From Candidatus Palauibacter rhopaloidicola (GTDB lineage: Bacteria; Gemmatimonadota; Gemmatimonadetes; Palauibacterales; Palauibacteraceae), in the NCBI GenBank assembly GCA_026914155.1, contig JAPPGH010000024.1:124001-188000 (forward strand): 64,000 nucleotides of DNA, written 5' to 3'. Of this stretch, positions 7,570-15,636 are shown one piece after another (within the stretch, counting starts at the first letter, position 1; the number at the start of each line of letters is the position of its first letter). Below the pieces are notes generated by a model that did no database searches, was not told where the DNA came from, and saw nothing but the letters and a program-made list of their open reading frames with translations. The position numbers were made by a program, and so were the translations under genes.

Positions 7570-9267
7570 GGCCTCGACTGGGTCATCTTCGCCGTCTATT
7601 TCGGCGCTGTCGTCGCCTTCGCCTGGCGGCAGAGCCGAAAGAACCGCGGCGTCGAAGGCTTCTTTCTCGCCAACCGCCGGCTGGGCTGGGGCGCCATCGG
7701 CCTCTCCGTGATGGCGACGCAGGCGAGCGCGATCACGTATATCGGCACGACCGGACAGGCTTTCGACGACGGCATGGAGTTCGTCCAGTTCTACCTGGGC
7801 CAGCCGATCGCCATGGTCATTCTCTGCGTCGTCTTCGTCCCCTTCTTCTATCGCTCGAAGGTCTTCACCGCCTACGAATACCTCGAGCGCCGCTTCGACC
7901 CCAGGACCCGGTCGCTGACGAGCTTTCTCTTTCTCGTGTCGCGTGGACTCTCGGCGGGGATCGTCCTCTACGCCCCGGCCATCGTGCTCTCCGTCATCAT
8001 GGGCTGGGACGAGCGCGTGACGATTCTCGTCATGGGACTGATCACAGTGGCCTATACGATCATGGGAGGCATCACGGCCGTCATCTGGACGGACGTGCTG
8101 CAGATGATCGTCATGTTCGCCGGGATCGGGATCGCCATCGCGGTGCTGTTCTCGACGCTGCCGGAGGGCGTGGGCGTCGGCGACGTGGCGTATATCGGCG
8201 GGATCCATGAGATGTGGCGCAGCATCGACCTCTCGTGGGACCCGACGAATCGCTACACGCTCTGGTCCGGACTCATCGGAGGACTCTTTCTCGCCCTGGG
8301 CTACTTCGGGACCGACCAGAGCCAGGTCCAGCGCTATCTCACGGCGAGTTCACTCCGCCAGAGCCGTCTTTCCCTCATTTTCAACGCCTTCGTCAAGGTT
8401 CCGATGCAGGTCTTCATCCTCGCCATCGGCGTTCTCCTCTATGTCTTCTATCACTTCGAGCGTCCCCCCCTCGTCTTCAATTCGGCGGAGGCCGCCATGG
8501 TCCGGGAAAGTCCCCGCGCCGGCGCCTTCGCCGAGTTGGAGGCGGAGCACGAGCGGACGCACGAATTGCGCCGCGAAAGCACCCTGGCGGTGCTGGAGGT
8601 TCGCAGTGCCGGCGAAGACCCCGCGGCGCTCCAACGCCGGATCGCGGGGTACGACGACGAACTGGCGCGGTTGAGGGAGGCGTCCAAATCGCTCGTGTCC
8701 GAGGTGCGCGGGTCTTCGTCGAACGATGTGAACTATGTCTTCCCGTCCTACCTCATCTCGTATGTCCCCGCCGGTATCCTGGGACTGCTGATCGCCGTCA
8801 TCTTCGCGGCCGCGATGTCTTCGCTGGACTCCGAACTCACGGCCCTGTCCAGCGCCACGGTGATCGACTTCTATCGGAGGTACGTGAAACCGGAGGGGAC
8901 GGACGCCCACTATCTGCTCGTGTCGCGGCTCGCCACGCTGGGGTGGGGCGGATTCGCCGTGCTCTTCGCGCTCTATGCAGGCCAGTTGGGATCGCTCGTC
9001 GAAGCGGTGAATGAAGTCGGCTCGATCTTCTACGGCGCGCTCCTGGGCGTGTTCCTCCTCGCCTTCCTGGTGAAGCGGGCGACGGCCGCGGGCGCCTTCT
9101 ACGGGCTGATCTTCTCGATGCTCGCCGTACTCGCCGTGTCGCGCTTCACGGAGATCGCGTGGCTGTGGTACAACGTCGTGGGAACGCTGGCGGTTCTCGT
9201 CGTTGGCCTCGCCCTCCGCAGGCGGGAGCCGCCGGCGCCGCGAGGGTCAGCCGCCCCGGCGGGTTAA
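7564..9267 (+). CDS. Sodium:solute symporter (SSS family)
   Basis: The 567-residue protein has about 13 hydrophobic helices and an SSS-type N-terminus (FLANRRLGWGAIGLSVMATQ, QASAITYIG) with later FAAAMSSLDSELTALSS, which matches the sodium-site region of the family. The transporter imports a solute with sodium; the substrate is unknown. A hydrophilic, Glu/Arg-rich segment (about residues 305-395) interrupts the membrane part and may form a cytoplasmic or periplasmic coiled coil. The GTG start follows a duplicated junction sequence. Linkage to the PIG-L deacetylase suggests uptake of a deacetylated sugar product. Confidence 0.88.
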   Translation: MSGLDWVIFAVYFGAVVAFAWRQSRKNRGVEGFFLANRRLGWGAIGLSVMATQASAITYIGTTGQAFDDGMEFVQFYLGQPIAMVILCVVFVPFFYRSKVFTAYEYLERRFDPRTRSLTSFLFLVSRGLSAGIVLYAPAIVLSVIMGWDERVTILVMGLITVAYTIMGGITAVIWTDVLQMIVMFAGIGIAIAVLFSTLPEGVGVGDVAYIGGIHEMWRSIDLSWDPTNRYTLWSGLIGGLFLALGYFGTDQSQVQRYLTASSLRQSRLSLIFNAFVKVPMQVFILAIGVLLYVFYHFERPPLVFNSAEAAMVRESPRAGAFAELEAEHERTHELRRESTLAVLEVRSAGEDPAALQRRIAGYDDELARLREASKSLVSEVRGSSSNDVNYVFPSYLISYVPAGILGLLIAVIFAAAMSSLDSELTALSSATVIDFYRRYVKPEGTDAHYLLVSRLATLGWGGFAVLFALYAGQLGSLVEAVNEVGSIFYGALLGVFLLAFLVKRATAAGAFYGLIFSMLAVLAVSRFTEIAWLWYNVVGTLAVLVVGLALRRREPPAPRGSAAPAG

Positions 9268-9354
9268 GGGGCTTCGCGGCAGGCACGATACGCGGTACGG
9301 TTTTCCACGGGCGGCGCGGGCGGTAGAGTCTCCGCTCGGAAATACGCCGACGCA

Positions 9355-9373
9355 CCCCGGATTCCTTCCGGGG
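9355..9373 (+). other. Leader hairpin upstream of fhs
   Basis: CCCCGGA and TCCGGGG form a perfect 7-bp stem with a 5-base loop, 35 bases before the ligase ATG. There is no U tract, so it could be a weak terminator for the symporter or a 5' UTR structure of the ligase mRNA. No riboswitch family is recognised. Confidence 0.35.
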
Positions 9374-9408
9374 GACGGCTCACGGCAACCTCATCGAACC
9401 TTATCGGG

Positions 9409-11085
9409 ATGAAACGGATGCTCACGGACGTTCAGATCGCCGAGGCCGCGACGCCACGGCCCATCGGGGAGATCGGGGCGAAGATCGGGCTGGGCCTCGA
9501 TGAACTCGTGCCATACGGCCACTACAAGGCGAAGGTCGGCCCGGAGTCCATCTTCGAGCGTGAGCCCGGCTCGGGCCGGCTCGTCCTCGTCACCGGCATC
9601 ACCCCGACGGCGGCGGGCGAGGGCAAGACGACCGTCTCCGTGGGGCTCGCGGACGGCCTGCGCCGCGTGGGAGCCAACTCGGTGCTCTGCATTCGCGAGC
9701 CGAGCCTGGGCCCGGTGTTCGGCGTCAAGGGCGGCGCCGCCGGCGGGGGATACTCGCAGGTGATCCCGATGGCGGACATCAACCTCCACTTCACGGGAGA
9801 CCTGCACGCGATCACGTCGGCGCACGCGCTCCTCTCGGCCGCGCTGGACAACCACCTGCAGCAGGGGAACCGGCTCGGGATCGACCCGCGCCAGATCACC
9901 TGGCGGCGCGCCGTCGACATGAACGACCGGGCGCTGCGGAACATCGTCGTCGGCCTCGGGGGCCGGATCAACGGCGTGCCGCGCGAGGACGGCTTCATGA
10001 TCACGGCCGCCTCGGAGGTGATGGCGATCTTCTGCCTCGCCGCCAGCCTCGAGGATCTGGAGGAGCGGCTGAGCAGCATCATCGCGGGATACGACTACGG
10101 CGGGGAGCCGGTGCGGGCGCGCGAACTGAATGTGGCGGGAGCCATGACCCTGCTGCTGAGGGAGGCGATCGGACCGAACCTCGTTCAGACGCTCGAGGGG
10201 ACCCCGGCCTTCGTCCACGGCGGGCCCTTCGCGAACATCGCCCACGGCTGCAATTCGCTCATGGCGACGCGGGCGGGGCTCGCTTTCGGCGACGTCGTGA
10301 TCACGGAGGCCGGGTTCGGCTCGGACCTCGGGGCCGAGAAGTTTTTCGACATCAAGTGCCGGACGGGCAGACTGAACCCGGAGGCCACCGTGCTCGTGGC
10401 CACGATCCGCGCCCTCAAGCTGCACGGCGGCGGCGACCGCACCGCGCTCTCGACGCCGGATCCCGACGCCGTTCGCGGCGGGCTCGCGAACCTCGGCGCG
10501 CATGTGGAGAACATCCGCGGCTTCGGCATCGAGCCGGTGGTGGCGATCAACGTGTTCGCGACGGACTCCGACGAGGAGATCGCGGCGGTGGCCGAGGCGT
10601 GCGAGGATCTGGGCGCGCCCTGGGCCCGCTCCGATGGCCATGCGCTGGGCGGCGCCGGCTGCGAGGACCTGGCCCGCGCGGTGCTGGCGGCGCTCGACGA
10701 GGGGGCGGCCGCCTTCCAGCCGAAATACGACGCGACGGCCTCGATCCGGGACAAGATCGAGGCGATCGCGCGGAAGGTGTACGGAGCGGATGGGGTCGAC
10801 TACGCGGCGCGCGCCTCGAAGGACATCCGGCAACTCGAGGCGGCCGGGCTCGGGGACACGCCGGTCTGCGTCGCGAAGACGCCGAACAGCCTTAGCGACG
10901 ACCCGGCGCGCCTGGGGCGGCCGACCGGCTTCCGCATCACGGTTCAGGACGTGCGTCCCTCGGCGGGGGCGGGCTTCGTCGTGGCCAGAGCCGGCACCGT
11001 CATGACGATGCCGGGGCTCCCGCGCGTGCCCGCCGCCGAGGGGATCCGGATCGTCGACGACGGGAGCGTGGTCGGGCTCTTCTGA
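9409..11085 (+). CDS. fhs: Formate--tetrahydrofolate ligase
   Basis: The enzyme joins formate to tetrahydrofolate using ATP, giving 10-formyl-THF for purine and one-carbon metabolism. The 558-residue length is usual for the family. The ATP-binding loop TPTAAGEGKTT is at residues 65-75, followed by REPSLGPVFGVKGGAAGGGY and a conserved FTGDLHAITSAHALL region. The C-terminal GTVMTMPGLPRVPAA also fits. A second ATG lies three codons downstream and either may be used, since no strong ribosome site is seen. A phosphoglucose isomerase gene follows 22 bases later on the same strand. Confidence 0.96.
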   Translation: MKRMLTDVQIAEAATPRPIGEIGAKIGLGLDELVPYGHYKAKVGPESIFEREPGSGRLVLVTGITPTAAGEGKTTVSVGLADGLRRVGANSVLCIREPSLGPVFGVKGGAAGGGYSQVIPMADINLHFTGDLHAITSAHALLSAALDNHLQQGNRLGIDPRQITWRRAVDMNDRALRNIVVGLGGRINGVPREDGFMITAASEVMAIFCLAASLEDLEERLSSIIAGYDYGGEPVRARELNVAGAMTLLLREAIGPNLVQTLEGTPAFVHGGPFANIAHGCNSLMATRAGLAFGDVVITEAGFGSDLGAEKFFDIKCRTGRLNPEATVLVATIRALKLHGGGDRTALSTPDPDAVRGGLANLGAHVENIRGFGIEPVVAINVFATDSDEEIAAVAEACEDLGAPWARSDGHALGGAGCEDLARAVLAALDEGAAAFQPKYDATASIRDKIEAIARKVYGADGVDYAARASKDIRQLEAAGLGDTPVCVAKTPNSLSDDPARLGRPTGFRITVQDVRPSAGAGFVVARAGTVMTMPGLPRVPAAEGIRIVDDGSVVGLF

Positions 11086-11107
11086 GCCGCCTGAAACGCC
11101 CTGGACG

Positions 11108-12832
11108 ATGATCGAGATCGATCTTTCCGCCGGCGCCCACACGGAGGGCGTGGAGCGCCGGCTCCGGGAATGGGCCGCCGGGGACGCGGTGGCGCGGCTC
11201 TGGCGGCGGGATCCGACGCTGTGGAGCGCGGACCCGGACACGCCCGAACTGGCCGACCGGCTCGGCTGGCTGGACCTTCCGGAGACGTCTCCCGCGGGGC
11301 TCGGCCCGCTCGAGGAGTTGCGCGCGGGCGTGCCCTTCTGGTTCACCGACCTCGTGCTGCTCGGCATGGGCGGCTCGAGTCTCGCGCCCGAAGTGATCGC
11401 GCGCACGATGCCGGGCGAGGGGCTGCCGCTCACGCTCGTCGACACCACGCACCCCGGGGCGCTCCGCGACCTGGAGTGGCTGCGCCCGGCGAACACGATC
11501 TTCGTCGTCTCCAGCAAGTCGGGCACGACCGTCGAGACGCTCTCACTCTTCCGCCACTTCTGGTCGCGGACCGGGGAAGTCGTGGAAGACCCCGGGGCGC
11601 ACTTCATCGCGATCACGGACCCCGGATCTCCCCTCGCTGAACTTGGCCGCGAGCGGGGATTCCGCGCCGTGTTCGAGGCACCCACCGACGTGGGGGGCCG
11701 CTTCTCGGCCCTCAGCCCCTTCGGTCTGGCGCCGGCGGCGCTCGCCGGGGCCGACGTCGCCGCACTTCTCGCGGAGGCCGCCGAGGCCGCCGACAGTTGC
11801 CAGGACGAGGCCCGCCACAACCCGGGCCTCCTCCTCGGGGCGGCGCTGGGGGAACTCGCGCTCGCGGGGCGCGACAAGGTCACCTTCCTCGCGGCGTCCG
11901 ACTGGGAGGCGTTTCCGGACTGGGCGGAGCAACTCCTCGCCGAGAGCACCGGCAAGGAGGGCCGAGGCATCGTCCCGGTCGTCGCCGAGCCGCCGCGCCC
12001 GCCGGACGAGTACGGCGAGGACCGGATCTTCGTCGGCCTGCTTCTCGATGGGGACGCGGCGCGCGAAGCGGAGCAGTGGGGAGAAGCCGACGAGACGCCG
12101 GGCGTCCTCGACGCGCTCGAGGCGGCCGGCCACCCGACGCTGCGCATACGGCTTGAACGGCCCGAGGAACTCGGCGCGCTCTTCTTCGTCTGGGAGGTGG
12201 GCGTGGCCATGGCCGGAGCCGCCCTCGGCATCCATCCCTTCAACCAGCCGGACGTGCAGCTCGCCAAGCGCCTCGCCCGTCGCGCGATGGCCGGCGAAGG
12301 CGCACCCGCTGGCAACTCGGTGGACGCGGACGAGATCGACCTCGTCTGGGAGTTGCCGCAATTCGGACACGCCCCGCCCCGCACGCCAGTGGCGCCGGAC
12401 GTGGATGGCATGCGCGAGCGGCTGGAGGACTTCCTGTCCGCGGTGGCCTCGACGGACTACATCGCCGTGCAGGCCTTCCTCGCGGGTGGAGAGGAGGAGG
12501 AGGGGCTGCTCGGGATGCTGCGCGCGGCCCTCGCCGCAGCCACGGGGGCAACGACCACACTGGGCCATGGCCCGCGCTTCCTGCATTCGACCGGACAGCT
12601 GCACAAGGGGGGCACGGACAACGGCGTCTTCCTGCAACTCGTCGACGACGCCGGCGAACACCTCCACGTCCCCGAGACGGAGTTCACCTTCCGCCAGCTG
12701 ATCCGGGCGCAGGCGCTGGGGGACCTGGAGGCCCTCGGCCAATGCGAACGCCGGGCGCTACGGGTCCGCGTAGGCGGCCCCGAAGGCCTCGGCCTGCGCC
12801 GCCTCATCCAACTCGTCGAGGAGTCCGCCTAG
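11108..12832 (+). CDS. Glucose-6-phosphate isomerase (Tal-Pgi type isomerase half)
   Basis: The 574-residue protein interconverts glucose-6-P and fructose-6-P, judging by its SIS-fold motifs: LGMGGSSLAPEV (residues 85-96) and VSSKSGTTVET (134-144). The C-terminal LGHGPRFLHSTGQLHKGG is characteristic of the isomerase domain found in bifunctional transaldolase/phosphoglucose isomerase proteins. No transaldolase domain is present here, so this is the isomerase half alone. It follows fhs by 22 bases and is convergent with the alkyltransferase gene. Some divergence from classical Pgi leaves the exact sugar phosphate slightly open. Confidence 0.85.
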   Translation: MIEIDLSAGAHTEGVERRLREWAAGDAVARLWRRDPTLWSADPDTPELADRLGWLDLPETSPAGLGPLEELRAGVPFWFTDLVLLGMGGSSLAPEVIARTMPGEGLPLTLVDTTHPGALRDLEWLRPANTIFVVSSKSGTTVETLSLFRHFWSRTGEVVEDPGAHFIAITDPGSPLAELGRERGFRAVFEAPTDVGGRFSALSPFGLAPAALAGADVAALLAEAAEAADSCQDEARHNPGLLLGAALGELALAGRDKVTFLAASDWEAFPDWAEQLLAESTGKEGRGIVPVVAEPPRPPDEYGEDRIFVGLLLDGDAAREAEQWGEADETPGVLDALEAAGHPTLRIRLERPEELGALFFVWEVGVAMAGAALGIHPFNQPDVQLAKRLARRAMAGEGAPAGNSVDADEIDLVWELPQFGHAPPRTPVAPDVDGMRERLEDFLSAVASTDYIAVQAFLAGGEEEEGLLGMLRAALAAATGATTTLGHGPRFLHSTGQLHKGGTDNGVFLQLVDDAGEHLHVPETEFTFRQLIRAQALGDLEALGQCERRALRVRVGGPEGLGLRRLIQLVEESA

Positions 12833-12854
12833 GACGCAGCGGGTCGGCCTGGTA

Positions 12855-12872
12855 CGCCGCGGCTCCGCGGTG
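12855..12872. terminator. Possible bidirectional terminator between convergent genes
   Basis: GCCGCGGCTCCGCGGT is a GC-rich inverted repeat in the 43-base gap between the convergent isomerase and alkyltransferase genes. There is no U tract on either side, so this rests on position and symmetry only. Confidence 0.25.
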
Positions 12873-12875
12873 GGG

Positions 12876-13598
12876 TCAGGCGAGCGGCATCTCGGTCTGG
12901 TCGTGCGAGCGGAGAAGGTCGGTTCGGCCCTCGATGTCGAGGAGGGCGCGCTTGTAGCGGAGTCCGCCGGTGTATCCGCCGAGCGTGCGGTCGGTGCGGA
13001 CGACCCGGTGACAGGGCACGATGATCGGTACCGGGTTGCGGCCGAGCGCGTTGCCCACCGCGCGTGAGGCCTTCGGGCGGCCGATGCGCCGGGCGATCTC
13101 CGTGTACGTCACGGTCTCGCCGAACTCGAGGCCGGATGCGGCGTCCAGCACGGCCCGCTGGAAGTCGCCCAGTTCCGTGAGATCGACGAGGAGATCGAAG
13201 CCAGGGCGCCGGCGGCCGAAGTATTCGGTCAGTTGCGCTTCCGCGGGGGCGAGTCGGTCGGCATCGCGCACCACGGGGATCGCCGGATACCGGTGCTCGA
13301 GCCCGGCGACGAACGCGTCGTCGCTCTCGTCCTGCCACGAGAGCGCGACCAGGCCACCCGTGCTCGCCGCGACGCGCATGGCGCCAAAGGGCGAACCGAA
13401 GCGGCGCCAGCGGATGACCGGGCCGTCCCGAAGGTCTTCCGCGCAGAGATCCAGAATCCGGTATTCCACCGCGCGCTCCCGACAGGCGGGGCACGCCGCC
13501 ATGCGTTCGGCGAGCTCCTGGGCGGCGTCCGCATCCGGGTCGCCCAGGACCCAGGCGAGTACGTCTTCTTCGTGACAGGTCGTGCAATGTCGCGTCAT
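12876..13598 (-). CDS. Anti-sigma-like zinc head fused to O6-alkylguanine-DNA alkyltransferase
   Basis: The ATG at 13598 overlaps the ECF sigma factor stop (ATGA); the 377-residue track version is an unsupported extension. Residues 1-50 resemble the zinc-binding head of ECF anti-sigma factors. They contain C5xxC8H9 and C36PAC39R, although the usual His before the second CxxC is Arg. Residues about 60-225 form a complete MGMT/Ogt protein: an N-terminal domain, an Arg-bearing helix (RAVGNALGRNP) and the PCHRV active site with acceptor Cys196. MGMT transfers an alkyl group from DNA irreversibly to that Cys. Coupling to a sigma factor suggests that alkylation of the protein signals to transcription, as Ada does by other means. 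Confidence 0.88.
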   Translation of the reverse strand: MTRHCTTCHEEDVLAWVLGDPDADAAQELAERMAACPACRERAVEYRILDLCAEDLRDGPVIRWRRFGSPFGAMRVAASTGGLVALSWQDESDDAFVAGLEHRYPAIPVVRDADRLAPAEAQLTEYFGRRRPGFDLLVDLTELGDFQRAVLDAASGLEFGETVTYTEIARRIGRPKASRAVGNALGRNPVPIIVPCHRVVRTDRTLGGYTGGLRYKRALLDIEGRTDLLRSHDQTEMPLA

Positions 13599-14137
13599 AT
13601 CGGCCCCTCCTCGCGCCACACCTCGGCGAGGTCGCGGCGCAGCTTCTTCATCCCCTGGTAGACGTTGGCTCTCGCGGCTTCGGGGGATGCCCCCATCCGG
13701 CCGGCGATCGTCGCGTAATCCAACTGCTCGATCCAGCGGAGCCAGACGGCGTCCCGCTGCCGCCGGGGGAGTGCCGCGACACCCTTCCGGACGCGCGCCG
13801 CGGCGGCTTCGGAGAGCCGAGCGCCGGCGGCATCGGTCGAGGCCGGGGACGCGGACCTCACCTCGTCCGCGTGCGCCATGAGCAACTCCGAGCGCCGGCG
13901 GCGCGTGGCCAGGCGGTCGAGCGCCCGCCGGGTCGCGACGCGATACAGCCATGCGCGGATGTTCACGGCATCTCCGGCCTCGGGCCGCGCGCGGAGCGCC
14001 GTCACCCACAGGTCCTGCACGACGTCCCGGGCCTCGTCCGCGTTACCGAGCATCGCGGCCACATGGCGCTGCAATTCAGGGCCGTATCGCTCGGACCAGC
14101 CCCTCACCCCGCGCTCGGACTCCGTCCGTGTGGTCAT
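13595..14137 (-). CDS. ECF-type RNA polymerase sigma factor
   Basis: This 180-residue protein has region 2 (NADEARDVVQDLWVTALR near residues 31-48, then IRAWLYRVATRRALD) and region 4 (LPRRQRDAVWLRWIEQLDYATIAGRMGAS, about 122-150), so it directs RNA polymerase to specific promoters. GAGG four bases before the ATG serves as ribosome site. Its stop overlaps the ATG of the anti-sigma/alkyltransferase gene, the usual arrangement of an ECF factor with its own anti-sigma. The 209-base divergent region upstream may hold its own target promoter, but no clear GGAAC-type motif at correct spacing was found. Confidence 0.92.
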   Translation of the reverse strand: MTTRTESERGVRGWSERYGPELQRHVAAMLGNADEARDVVQDLWVTALRARPEAGDAVNIRAWLYRVATRRALDRLATRRRRSELLMAHADEVRSASPASTDAAGARLSEAAAARVRKGVAALPRRQRDAVWLRWIEQLDYATIAGRMGASPEAARANVYQGMKKLRRDLAEVWREEGPI

Positions 14138-14346
14138 GCGCCTCGGCTCCGCCTTTCTCCGCCCGCCAACGCTCGTTCTCGCCCCCTACAACGTATCGCC
14201 GCGGAAACCGTGAAAACGGGACGCGCCGGAACTGGCCGCGCAAGCGCGTGAATCGTACCGTGTGGACCCGCGGCCCACCCGGGTCTGAAGAGCACAGCGG
14301 CGGCGGGCGCGCCGTCGAACATCCCAGCGGCAGAACCGAGGCTCTC

Positions 14347-15498
14347 TTGAAATCAGCACATATCGGAACCCTATCGTCCCCTACCTGCATCGCGGTCTCC
14401 CTCGCGGCCGCATTCCTCGCGACGGCCTGCGCCGGTAACGCCGGAGGGGAAGCCGAGGCCGCGACCAACGAAAACGGCGAGGAGAGCGGCGCGGAGAACG
14501 CCGCCGTGAGCCGCGACCCGCTCCCGGAAGAGCGGCGCTTCGCCAGCCTGACTCAACTCACCTTCGAGGGGGAGAACGCCGAGGCCTACTACTCTTCGGA
14601 CGGACAGCGGCTGATCTTCCAGCGCCGCCACGAGGGCGAGTACGAGTGCGACCAGATCTTCACCATCGGGGTCGAGGGCGGTGAGCCGAATCTCGTCTCG
14701 ACGGGCCTCGGGCGGACCACCTGCTCCTACTTCTTCCCGGACGACTCGCGGATCATCTACAGCTCCACGCATCACGTGGCGCCCGAGTGTCCTCCGCCAC
14801 CGGACATGCGGCGCGGGTACGTGTGGCCGCTCCACGACTTCGACATCTACACGGCGAACCCGGACGGTTCCGACGTCCAGCCGATCTTCTCGAGTCCCGG
14901 CTACGACGCGGAGGCGACCCTCTCTCCGGACGGGTCGCGGGTCGTCTTCACCTCCACGCGCGACGGAGACCTGGACATCTACACGATGAATCCCGACGGC
15001 TCCGACGTCCGGCAGCTCACAAACGAACCCGGATACGATGGCGGACCCTTCTTCTCCCCGGACGGATCGAAGATCGTCTACCGGGCGAGGTACCCCGAGA
15101 GTGAAGAGGAACTCGCGGACTACCAGGCGCTCCTGGCCGACGGGCTCGTCCGGCCCGGCGTGCTCGACATCTACGTGATGGATGTGGACGGCTCGAACCG
15201 GGTGCGTCTCACGGACAACGAGGCCGCGAACTTCGCCCCCTTCTTCCACCCGAGCGGCGAGAAGGTGATCTTCGCCTCGAACCTGCACGAGGACGATCCC
15301 CGCAGCCGCAATTTCGACCTCTTCCTCGTGAACCTGGACGGCACAGGGCTGGAGCAGGTGACGTTCAGCGAGGATTTCGAGAGTTTCCCCATGTTCAGCC
15401 CGGACGGCCGTTATCTCGTGTTCGGGTCGAACCGGCACGGATCCCACCTGGGCAACACGAACATCTTCATCGCCGAGTGGATCGACGATCTGCCCTGA
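14347..15498 (+). CDS. PD40/TolB-like beta-propeller lipoprotein
   Basis: The TTG at 14347 is preferred over track starts because GAGG lies six bases upstream and it opens a lipoprotein signal ending FLATAC (Cys28). A low-complexity Glu/Asn/Ala linker follows. The rest of the 383 residues holds about six PD40 repeats with the signature FSPDGSxIVF or close variants, and blades containing DIYTMNPDGSD. Such propellers resemble TolB and usually bind proteins or glycans in the periplasm. It diverges from the sigma factor gene, which raises the possibility that it belongs to the same response, but no shared operator is evident. Confidence 0.85.
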   Translation: MKSAHIGTLSSPTCIAVSLAAAFLATACAGNAGGEAEAATNENGEESGAENAAVSRDPLPEERRFASLTQLTFEGENAEAYYSSDGQRLIFQRRHEGEYECDQIFTIGVEGGEPNLVSTGLGRTTCSYFFPDDSRIIYSSTHHVAPECPPPPDMRRGYVWPLHDFDIYTANPDGSDVQPIFSSPGYDAEATLSPDGSRVVFTSTRDGDLDIYTMNPDGSDVRQLTNEPGYDGGPFFSPDGSKIVYRARYPESEEELADYQALLADGLVRPGVLDIYVMDVDGSNRVRLTDNEAANFAPFFHPSGEKVIFASNLHEDDPRSRNFDLFLVNLDGTGLEQVTFSEDFESFPMFSPDGRYLVFGSNRHGSHLGNTNIFIAEWIDDLP

Positions 15499-15582
15499 TG
15501 CGTTGACTGCGTTGACGCGGCCCGCGCCCGGAGCTGCCAGTGACGGACTTCGCCCGCGGACCGTCTAGTCCCTGAAGACAGT

Positions 15583-15606
15583 CCCGGCGGCGAACCGGCC
15601 GCCGGG
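15583..15606 (+). terminator. Strong hairpin between PD40 and FecR genes
   Basis: CCCGGCGGC and GCCGCCGGG form a perfect 9-bp stem with loop GAACCG, between the propeller stop and the FecR start. It lacks a U tract, so it may be a terminator-like element for the upstream gene or a leader structure. Confidence 0.4.
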
Positions 15607-15636
15607 GGCGGGGATCGGAAGACACGGGAGCTTGGG

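Noticed and set aside
12833-12875. Hairpin as a proven terminator
   Set aside because: The stem is short and lacks a U tract, so it was kept only at low confidence.
12876-14009. 377-residue minus ORF for the alkyltransferase
   Set aside because: The N-terminal third overlaps the sigma factor in another frame; ATG 13598 with the ATGA overlap is far better.
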